Assembly: GCA_011800805.1 (NCBI GenBank)
Contig: MPNW01000486.1
Coordinates: forward strand, 22,666 to 65,165
Reading direction: 5' to 3'
DNA length: 42,500 bases
DNA from: Hirudo medicinalis
Lineage: Eukaryota > Annelida > Clitellata > Hirudinida > Hirudinidae
Each line of letters starts with the position of its first letter. Positions within the stretch are counted from its first letter, which is position 1. The notes under the pieces are model-generated. The model was not told where the DNA came from. It did no database searches and saw nothing but the letters and a program-made list of their open reading frames with translations. The position numbers and the translations under genes are program-made. This document shows positions 33,252 through 42,500 of the stretch, piece by piece.

Positions 33252-36200
33252 TCAGAAGCCCCCTCCTCCTCCTCCTCCTGTCGAGATGTTCAGCTTTGTG
33301 GGGTCAAAAGGCTGGCCTTTGAATGGGGAGCCTTCTGCATCCCAGGCCTTTTTCAGCAGTTCGTGGGTTTTCTGCAAAGGAATCAAAGCAACGCAAGTGA
33401 GTCGCTCATATTGTAATGAATCCAGCAAGCACTCTTTGTTTCCATGTCGATCAGGTGATCTGAGCACAGCACACTACCCACAGTATCTCCCCAAAAAATC
33501 TGACTTAAGAGTATAAACAAGATTTTATGCCAGTGCAGCCGTTATTCACACTTTCGCCATGCAAAACAGTCACACTTCAAAGCAAACTGCACAAATCCAA
33601 TTGACAACCTGCTCGTGGGACTGGGGCAGCCCAAGCCTCTTTTGCCTCTCGTTGTACATCATCTCGGCTATCTTGGCCTGCTCCTCGTCGCCCAGGTCGG
33701 TGATGGGTCGGCTGGGGTCAATCTTCCTCGTGCTGATCTTGGGCTCACCCTCGAGCAGGGCATCCCACCACCTCTCCTGCACCTTTTCCATGCTGATCTG
33801 CATTCGAGTTCATGACTATAACTCCAGTACTAGAATCACTATTCATCATCATCAAAACCATAATTTCTGGTGATACTAGTTATCAAGGAACATTCTTAAA
33901 AGATTGCAACGGTGATGCATTGGGCATTATTCCAAGAAATGCGGCAAACAACACTACTAGGCAAATGCACATCAAATCACCCATCGACTCAACTAACAAA
34001 TGTTTGCTAATGGACCCAACAACAACATCGACAACACAAAAAAATTTAACATTCATTTTGCTAAAAAAAAAACCCCTTGCGAATGACTCACATGAACTTG
34101 CTCTCCTGGCACAAGACTCCAAGTTGATTCGTCCCTGTGCACCTCCCAGCAGAGGTCATCGTTGATGACTACAACCTCTGACCCCATAAGGTCCTTGTAG
34201 GTGACCCTCAGATGCTTCCTGTCTACCTTCACAGACACTCCCTGCTTCTTAGAACTTTTTACAAAGCCCGGCACCTAGACAGGTTTCCGAAGAACCAATC
34301 AAAGAAATTAATGACAATAATATTCAGATCAGACACTATGTCTACAGTTACGTAGTTAATATAGTTATCACTGCTGCCACTGTTAATTTACTAAATTATG
34401 GCCACGGAGTTAAAGAGAGAAAGTGGAATATCCAAAACACTTTGACTTCAACATGGAAGAGGCCAACAATCTGGCTCAAAGTGGTACTATATTTTACGCT
34501 TGTTAACTTTGATCCCATGATCTGCCATCCATAAGGGTAGCGAGGACCTGCACTCGGTCAACTCCAAAGCAACTCCGTCAAATACCTGCTTGCACTATAT
34601 TGGACAAAGAACAGATTTAAGTAACCCATTTCCTGACCACCAGGGACATCCAACTGAGGAATGCAAAGTTTCTGACTTTCCTCAACAATCAGCAATTATT
34701 TTGCATTTTACAAATCTACTACGTGCTTTAATTTACGGCCCTCAAAACTCCCCTAACTGGGGAAAGCTACCCCAACATTGGATTACCAAAGTTTGTGATT
34801 TGTCCATGTAGCCGACATTGCAGTATCGGAGGATTTTACGTTTCTACATTGTTACCGAACTATAGTTGCTGGGGAAGTGGTCTCGAAGTTCCATTTCGGA
34901 CATGCGCCACTAAAATCAAACTCTGACTCATCATCGTTAATGAAAGAGGTGTCAATCGACACAATCAGCACAAATTGACTGTGTCATCCAAATAAGAAAA
35001 CAAAGCACTCACTTTGTTTAGTGGGCATGCCCTGGAACCAATTACAGGATAACAAATGGAAGGTCCGAATATTGATTAATTACATTCATTAGCGATCATG
35101 AATATTTCCTCGATGAGATTCGAAGTCGAGCGTTCAAAGAATTACAAGTGCACGAAGGCGTTATCAGAGTTATCAGTTAACGGAACCCTAACGACCAAGT
35201 GATTTTTATCGATTACAATCATTTACTACATGACTCATGCAGCTATCCGACGGTGGACATCGCTACAACGTCACAAACAACAGTTGAAGGAAGCGTCGCT
35301 TTTGAAATCAGTCGACCAATCGAGGTCCACTTAAGGTTTCGTGGCAAGACATGTGCACCTGTGACTGAGGTTTATTTATTTAGGCTGATTTATAGGAGAG
35401 CTAGGAGTGGCAACTTTCCGTTGTTCTAGTTCTAGTCTGTACTAGTTAGCAAGCAACTGGAAATGAACCATTGAAAGAAGTGTCCATTTATGTCTAATTT
35501 TTTTACAACTGCAAGGTTATAACATTCGATGACAGGACGGGATCTGGGGAAAAAATTTTACTAATGGTGATGCTCACAGGCGAAGAAAATGGACAAATGG
35601 ATGAAGAGCTATGAGAGAAGCTTCTAGAAGGACATTGTGCTCAAAATAGACATTGATTCAAGAGTGAATACCACTGCCTTGATTCTTTGCAATGACCAAT
35701 GACAGATTTACCAATCTTTTCAGTTGCTGAGTTCTGAGCCGCAACACTTACAAGATGATAAACACATCGAACCAAACCACGTTTGAACGATGTTAAATTG
35801 TAAAGATCAACTTTTATACCTTATAAGAACTTTACAATTATGTTACTATGTAATTACTATGTTTCAGAATACACTCTATTCCATGTCCATCTTGTAACTG
35901 AGTCTCATTATCATCTGCCATGAATACATGAATAAAACACTGTGAAACATGTTTACCAGAATTGCTGATAAGTTCAGTTACATCCCCCGTCCTTCGTGTC
36001 ACGATGGAAGCTGTGTTGTCGCAATTCATCACAACCTTGGAGAAAAGAAACCTTTCCCCAGTTTCCCCTTTTTTTTTTGCATCAGGGTCATCAAGCCCTG
36101 GATGACCACACACTGCCAACTGACCATCAACCAAGCCAAGTTTTCTGACATTAATGCACCCGTACGTGACTGTTATTTGTATTACATATGATCACGAAAT

Positions 36201-39200
36201 AGGGATTCCTGAGCTATCATCGCTATCACCATATGTGTGGTCGGTGTTTTAGCTTTGATCATTTGGGAACTGCATTCAAACCATGTTAATGATCTGATGG
36301 ACCTTCAATTTACGGGTTAAGCGAATAAAGATGCACACCTCTGGATCAGGGAGGTTGCTGTCTGACACTTTGGCAAATGGGAAAGATTGGTGACAACCAG
36401 GAAAGACAGGAAGAGTTCTTTGAAAAGAATTTCTGGCTGGGTCAACAACCCACCACTAACGTTACCTAACCAAATGAATGATCCCTGAGGAGCATGCCAG
36501 ACAAAACCAATCCTGTCTTTAAGATGAACAGCATGGACTCCAAAAGACTTCCAAACCTAGGATGGGCATTGAAAAGTGGCAACAATGGAGGCATGGTGTA
36601 AAAGTGTGGTTTTAAAGAAAGTTTCAAAATGAAAAGGGACTTACTTAAAAGATTAATATTGTGTTTCATAAGAAACATCATAAGCAAATCACGTGGTACT
36701 TTGTTCATGTTTTTGGCCTATAATTTATCCAGCCATAATTTACATTCATAAATTGTCTACAAGCTGATAGAGGACCAGGTTAATGGCACATTAAGAATTT
36801 TTAAGAACTTGCTCTCTTTTCTATGCATCGTTGAAAAGGAAAACTGAAAACTGAAAATGGTCGTTGGGCTCGCGAAGCAGTAGAGATGTCGGTCTGAAGA
36901 TGGGTTTGCACTTAAGCAAATGAAGGAGAGCAAAATGAAGGAGAAAACGGACACAGAAGAAAGGTCAGACGAGAAATCAACTGAATGGAAATCCAATCTA
37001 AAAGTAATGAAAGTTGAAGCTTGCCAAGCTGAACCAGAAACTTGAAAATTACAATTACACTTGTAATCTAAATTACAATTACAATTACACTTACATCTAC
37101 AGATGGAGAAAAGAATGATAAATGTGCTTTATCTAAAAGTAGTGAAAGTTGAGCTTACCAAGCTGAACCAGAAACTTGAAAATTACAATTACACTCGTAA
37201 TTTAAATTACAATTACACTTACATCTACAGATGGAGAAAAGAATGATAAATGTGCTTTTTGCTACCTGAGGACTCTTGCTGAGACCTGGTGCCCATTGAC
37301 TTTCCAGCCATTTTGGCCACGTAGAACAGCGAATAAATAATAAATAATAATAATAAGAATAAAGTGAATGTACATAGCATCATGAGTGTAAGGAATTGGG
37401 GACTCTCAGGCCATTTATGTAGTGCCGTTACCCATAGGCTCTTCGTGGTGCTGCAAGCTGGGTTGCAAACACATAACGTGACGACAGCTATCTTTACCTT
37501 CTGTCACAGGAATGCAAACCCTCTGAGTCAACTTGCATTCCAATGAAAGCGATGATGATACTGATAACAATACTGGTTGGAAAAAGAAAGCCTTCCAACC
37601 TACCTTAACTCTCACATCGAGATCTGCGATGCTTTGCGACCAACTGTAGTTTTCTCTGATGGCGCCGTTGTAAGACTCTGGATTGGCCTGGTAAAGCCTT
37701 TGAGCCCTGAGTGGGGAAACTTTACTGGTTGAACTTAGGGCTCAGTTGATTGTAATTTATTTATTTATTATTATTTATTTATTTACTTATTACCCTAAGA
37801 AACTCTAAAAGATTAGTCAGCTGACCTATCATAAACCATGGCTTAAATTTTAATAATTCGATAATAAATTTAATTGTTATAGTAATACTAATAACAACAT
37901 AATAACTAATAATAATGTATATTAATAATTTATATGTATATTAATAATTATATTAATATTATAATATATTATGATTGCAATAATATTGCAAACATTAGCT
38001 ACGAAAATATTATTATAGCAACAGCTTGTAGAATTGCTGAACATAGAACTGTAGACACCACAGACCTGGCAAGTTCATCATCATCGTCGTCATCATTATC
38101 CAAGCCCCCTGACTTTTTCTCCTCCTTCTCGTTCTTCCCTGCCGAACTTTGAACTTTCACCGAATTGTCGACGGGCATGTCTCGGTCAGTGTCGTTGCCA
38201 CCTCTGTAATGATTGACTGAGGCAGGATCAGGAGTACAAAGGACAGAGTTCGTGGCTTGCTGGTCTTTGGCAGGGCTTTCGTCCTTGACGACATCGTCAG
38301 AGTTTGATCCTGGGACTAAGAGTTAATGTTAATTTAATACTATTGTAAAGGCTCTCATTCCTGTTGTCATTGTTTGGAATTAGTTCAAAGAGCTGATTGA
38401 GGTCATAATTATATTAAATAATAAAATATCCTATTAACTAAATCGTAATTAATACAATAATGATCGTTATAATTATTATAATTAAATTGTAATTATAAAT
38501 AATATAATTAATTAGATTAATTAAATAAATAAATAAAATAACATTAGGATTTAATCATAACTATGATTAATTATCGTAAGATTTAGGTCTTAAAGAAGCT
38601 ACAAATCCAAACATTACAGATAAATGCATATTAATTAATGCTTTGTAAATTCCATCAAGGTCACCTTCACAAATCTGTATCAAGCACTGACACAGAGTCA
38701 AGCAGTCAGACTCAGTTTTACAATAATCATAAATAGAAAAATAAAAAAACTCACACGAGCAAGAAAATTTTGAAATTTAAAAAAAAAAACCAAACCAAAT
38801 AAATAGTAATGCATAACAAGAACCCAACCATCTTGAGAAGTCTCAGAAGCAGCTAGTCCCGACGACCATGGCATCCCCTCGTCTTTGCCACTTGACCCCG
38901 TGGAATCGTCGCACGGTACTGGAGTCCCCCTCGGGCAGGTCGTCGGTTCAACCGACCCTTCGACCTCGGGCTCAACAGACACCTCTTCCACGATTTCCTC
39001 TCTGACCACAACCTCACATGTCTCTGTGTCCATGTCCATCTTTGTTTTTTCTTCTGGATATGCAATGGTTTAAGTAATTTCTAAGTCATTTCGAACCAAA
39101 ATATAATTCCTCTTTTCATTAAATCGTCGACAGAAACCTGCTTCTCGGGAGAACAAAAACAGTCGAGCATTGCCAGTAATTAAGCAAATAAACTTTATCA

Positions 39201-40269
39201 CAGCCTCAATGTGAAGCAATAATTAGGTTATGTAATTCTAAGTAGAATATATACACGTATATTTATTTTGACGATCGAATTAAGGTGTCTCTCGACATTG
39301 TACGAACCAAAAACAATAATAAATAATGAAAATAATGTCACATCATGTGGCAGGCTAATAAAAAATTAATAATAACAATAATAATAATAATAATAATAAT
39401 AACAACAATTTCCAAACATCATATAAAAATAAATCTAACAATGAAACCACCTTCCACAAACTTCTCATAAGCCTCTTTCAGCTTTCTGTTCTTCTCTGCT
39501 GCCAGAGACTCATACTTCTTGAAGGCCTGAAAATTTGTTGAATACCAGTGATGCTGACTGTGAGCAGCACTCATTAAATTAGTGCCACAACAATGGCCAT
39601 AGTTTTAGCCAACGACACTTTGAACTTTGTATGATGCCAGAATACAAAGACACAAAACAGAGAGTTCAAGTGTGCAAAAAACATAACAAAAAACAATTAA
39701 AACATTAATCTCTTATTTGCCTCTTGTGCTAGTCTACAATGATGGCAGAAACAGTGCAAATGGAAATACAAACATTGAGAACCAACTTCTTTGCCACCCC
39801 GGCCCTAAAGCCATATTTGTCGGTCGGAGTTATCAAATGTCTGAAGAAATCAGTTCTGCAAGAAAATACAGAAAGTTACTCGAAATTCATTAATTTCTGT
39901 CTTCATGCTTGTTTTTTCGTCAAATCTGCATCGCCCGCTCATTCAAAGAGGGCTGTTAGTCTTTGACAGACCGACGACTCGTCGGACAATGCAAAACCTT
40001 TGATCTTAGCTCAATGCATTAATCCAAGCGCATTTACTTTAAACCTGAACACATTCATTAGCATCACAGCCGTCGAAACTTTCAAAAAGCTGCGACATCT
40101 CAACTTCACAAAATGAAAAGAGGTTTTGCTCGATCGCCAAAATAAATACAAGCCAGTACATTTACCTGCGATAGAGAAACGAGAAGAAAACATCCAGAAA
40201 TTCTTGAATCTGGCCTTCGTTCTGCAAAATCCCCAGGAAGGCGCTATCGTATCTATCCTGATTGGACAT
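33252..40269 (-). CDS. NUDCD3 orthologue (NudC domain-containing protein 3)
   Basis: Nine exons: 40269-40166, 39855-39774, 39526-39448, 39053-38829, 38315-38066, 37706-37604, 34274-34092, 33797-33609, 33371-33252. All phases agree, giving 444 residues. The N-terminal YDSAFLGILQNEGQIQEFL and FLYRRTDFFRHL blocks, the YNGAIRENYSWSQ motif entering the CS (p23-like) domain, the WSLVPGEQVHIS segment, ERWWDALLEGEP, and the C-terminal AWDAEGSPFKGQPFDP all match NUDCD3. In vertebrates this is an HSP90-linked co-chaperone that stabilises dynein intermediate chain and Kelch proteins. The linker between the N-terminal domain and CS domain (about 89-247) is longer and more acidic than in vertebrates (whole protein about 361 there), ending in a poly-Asp run. 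The C terminus ends in a glycine run. Intron 6 is 3.3 kb and holds no other supported gene. Confidence 0.93.
36996..37258. repeat. Two-copy tandem duplication, period 135 bp
   Basis: The segment starting ATCTAAAAGTAATG at 36996 recurs with a few changes from 37131 (ATCTAAAAGTAGTG). Both carry alternating AATTACAATTACAC runs and end GATAAATGTGCTTT. It lies in intron 6 of NUDCD3. Confidence 0.8.
37412..37545 (-). mobile_element. tRNA-derived SINE copy
   Basis: On the minus strand: GGAATGCAAGTTGACTCAGA (A-box region), GTGTTTGCAACCCAGC (B-box region), and the tail GGCACTACATAAATGG. The 5' end forms a small hairpin (GGAATGCAA with TTTGCATTCC). It is inside NUDCD3 intron 6, in sense orientation. 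Confidence 0.6.
39376..39403. repeat. AAT microsatellite
   Basis: About nine AAT units in NUDCD3 intron 3. Confidence 0.8.
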
Positions 40270-41021
40270 TGTTTGAATAAAGGAACGACGCATTAGTTAA
40301 AATGCGGACCATGGTTTGCTAAAGCGGAGAAAAAAAACAATAAACTTTTTATAATTCAATAAAACAGTACGATAACGCCTTTCTTTTTAAAAAAATATTA
40401 ATTTTAGAAAAGTAGCTGCTTATTACTACGATTTTAACCGGTAAAATGGCAATGATTTCAAGTTTAATATTCAAATTCAAACAGAGCTTCAAGACCACTC
40501 AAATATTTTTTAGTAAAAAACACTTAACTCAATAATCTTAGAGCTATTCTTAAACCAGTAATCATTCAACAATCACTAACCAAGCTGACGACCTGCTGCA
40601 AACCTCAGTTCTCTGAGAAACTGAGCTTTGGGAAGGTTTATATGCAAAAGCGGCTTACACTTTGTAACCTTAACAAGAGCCCAAGAGAGCGGACGACTGC
40701 TTTGATTTTAGCCGAACGTTCCCAGAGAAAATTCATAAAAAATCCCATGGCATTCTAACGTCGCAAGACACTAGGGTGGTCTAATATTTCAGTGTTAACT
40801 TGAAGGGATTGTTTCCAAGATGGAAATCCAATGAAAATTACCGGATAGCTTTTTCCTACGTGCTTAGGCAGGCAACATTGATTAAGTGATATTCGACGAC
40901 AAGTTCCAATTCTACAGCTTATTGAATTAACGATAACGATTCAGAGTGGCGTATGTTCAAACAAAACTTCAAGACCACTAATATTTCCTGAGATGGCGAC
41001 CTGAGGAATGAGAAGCGGCGC
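40270..41021. promoter_or_regulatory. Upstream region of NUDCD3
   Basis: No gene is seen. It contains a direct repeat pair built on CTTCAAGACCACT (about 40488-40500 and 40967-40979), each followed by AATATTT within a few bases. Promoter elements for NUDCD3 should lie in the first few hundred bases, but none stands out. Confidence 0.35.
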
Positions 41022-41757
41022 GCGACTTTTTTTTTTCGTAACCTAAACGAATAACTCATGAATAATTAATATCAACGCTGAAACATGATTGGTCGAAGAG
41101 GAGACGCGGCAAAACTCAGCGTTGTAGTGTAGTTAGTTGGAAAAATGGCGACGTAGAGTGGAGCTGATGACTTCGAAGAAATGAACGTATTTGCTTGTTC
41201 CTTTTGTACCCCTCCAATCGACGATAACACGGCAGAAAAGTTGAAGGTTGTTCAAGAGTAGCGAGAAGATTGTTGTATTTCATTAGCAATATTTTATTAA
41301 TAACTGAGGTTAAGTTTAATATATAAAGCGTTGTATTCCTCGTTATCGTTCCATCAGAGTGTTCTACCACCCGGAGTCATGTACCTAATTGATTCATGCG
41401 ATGACAGCGAACATGGATTGGAAGCGTTGATGCATGTCAATCTTCAGACGGAAGAACAGGCATTAGACTGGCTCAAATGCTATGAAAATCTGTCTCTTAT
41501 TACTTTANAAAAAATATGAACCATCATGAAAACCTTTAAATGCGATTTAATGTGTAAAAAATAAAATATATTAAATTTTTAAATGTCAAATGCTTTGAAC
41601 ACCTTTTTTTTTTTATATATATATATAAGATATATACACTTGTTTCTAGATTTATTTTAAATTTTATTTTAATGGAATTTCCCCCTCCAACCAATAATGT
41701 TTCAGCGTTGATATTAATTATTCATGAGTTATTCGTTTAGGTTACGAAAAAAGTCGC
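41022..41757 (+). mobile_element. Mutator-like DNA element with long terminal inverted repeats
   Basis: The left end (41022-41092) and right end (about 41688-41757) are inverted copies. Identity is near-complete over about 67 bases, apart from homopolymer length after GCGAC and one substitution. The element is flanked by AAGCGGCGC at 41013-41021 and AAGCGGCTC at 41758-41766, a 9-bp target duplication with one mismatch. Long terminal inverted repeats plus a 9-bp duplication are the hallmark of Mutator-like elements. The interior is short (736 bp overall) and carries only broken coding pieces, so it is non-autonomous or internally deleted. It must have inserted long enough ago to change one duplicated base. 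An N lies at 41508. Confidence 0.75.
41160..41519 (+). pseudogene. Transposase-related coding remnants inside the inverted-repeat element
   Basis: Two open pieces are visible. One around 41155-41262 reads with an FACSFCTPP Cys-x2-Cys motif and ends at a TAG. The other runs from an acceptor-like CATCAG at about 41357 and includes MYLIDSCDDSEHGLEALM and a TEEQALDWLKCYENLSLITL block, interrupted by N 41508 and a stop soon after. The second block resembles the DNA-binding start of Mutator-type transposases, where a short WL-(K/E)-(F/Y) helix precedes the zinc motif; this is a weak, memory-based resemblance. No catalytic domain is present. Confidence 0.35.
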
Positions 41758-41766
41758 AAGCGGCTC

Positions 41767-42500
41767 ACCGACGATGACGACTGCCAGATCTTCTACCATA
41801 ACATTGATGAAAGCGAACATCCTCGCAGACCCCAGCTCTTCGGAATGATTGTATAAGCCGGCAAAATGTAAAACTCTTGATAAAACTATTTTGTTGTTAG
41901 GAGAAATCCAACACAGAAACTACACGTCCAACGTTGTAATCACAGCCGGGAAATAACACTAAAACCGAGGAAAAACCCTAGGCACTCACTCTAGCGAGAA
42001 AAAAAAGCAGAGGCGGCCGTAGGTTCAGCGCCTAGAATTAATTATTGTAATTATATTATGTAATTATACAATATTGGTAGAGCTTGACTCGTCGACGAAC
42101 ACTATACTTCTTGTTACTTGGTTTAAAGTAGCATCATAGGACAGCACGTCTGGCGCTGACATATTCAACTGCCCGAATACTACTACCTCTGAAATCACAA
42201 TCTGAAAATTTTAAGTGATCCTCAGATTCTGACTCATGCTGCTGAGCGTCAAGCAACCTAGAAGACAGACGAAACTAAAGCACTTTTACTCAGGCAGAAA
42301 AACTAGAAACTGTAATTTCTAATTTTCAAAAAAAAAAAAAATAAAATAAAATAAAAAAAATTAAAAATCCCAGGAAAACTGAACACCAGTTCCCAGGTTC
42401 CACTTAGCAGAAGAAAGAAAAAAAAAAAAAAATTAAAACGAAAATCCAACAGCAGGACACTGCTAATAAGCTACAATAAACAACAACACTTATTGACCTC
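41767..42500. other. Right edge, no defensible gene
   Basis: Mixed spacer with A-rich runs at the end. On the minus strand an acceptor-like AATTTTCAG at about 42205 precedes a 45-codon open piece down to about 42063, and a second frame upstream reads an acidic ESESEDH segment. Either could be an exon of a gene or transposon continuing to the right, but neither is recognisable. Confidence 0.3.

Noticed and set aside
35838..36134. 98-codon minus-strand frame in NUDCD3 intron 6
   Set aside because: A few frames of this length are expected by chance in this much sequence; no domain, exon border or regulatory context supports it.

Overview
The window is metazoan nuclear DNA: genes are split by short AT-rich introns with GT-AG borders, spacers are very AT-rich and full of AAT, GAT and GGAT microsatellites, and tRNA-derived SINE copies and broken non-LTR retrotransposons are present. 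An antistasin-type, cysteine-rich secreted inhibitor at 6.3-7.8 kb points to an annelid, most likely a leech; this rests on family knowledge and no species test was possible. Two single N characters (1149, 41508) show a draft assembly, and the first is flanked by an exact 127-bp duplication that looks like an unmerged contig overlap.

The left half (1-22 kb) is gene-poor. It holds a truncated RNase H fragment (3.4 kb), an antistasin-like gene on + (6.3-7.8 kb), a decayed reverse-transcriptase 3' end on - (8.6-9.0 kb), a small heat shock protein on - (10.8-11.6 kb, with a likely distant promoter and leader exon near 13.7 kb), a long block of trinucleotide and tetranucleotide repeats (12.3-15.2 kb), a two-exon TRIM-type RING/B-box protein on - (17.6-19.6 kb), and an unrecognised single-exon protein with a PDZ-ligand-like C terminus on - (21.1-21.6 kb).

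The right half (22-40.3 kb) is gene-dense. A small two-exon membrane-type ORF (-) lies head-to-head with a type I protein arginine methyltransferase (+). That gene runs tail-to-tail into a seven-exon HDHD2 orthologue (-). HDHD2 shares a 640-bp divergent promoter region with a seven-exon gene (+) that I assembled from open segments and intron phases. It encodes a 319-residue single-pass membrane protein of unknown function with ten ectodomain cysteines. That gene ends tail-to-tail with a nine-exon NUDCD3 orthologue (-), reconstructed from 40269 down to 33252.

Beyond 40.3 kb lies a 736-bp DNA element with about 70-bp terminal inverted repeats and a 9-bp near-perfect target duplication, as in Mutator-like elements. 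The last 740 bp hold no gene I can defend. The genes look functionally independent (chaperone and co-chaperone, phosphatase-like, methyltransferase, ubiquitin ligase-like, secreted inhibitor, orphan receptor-like). The only coupling visible is shared promoters and shared 3' ends.
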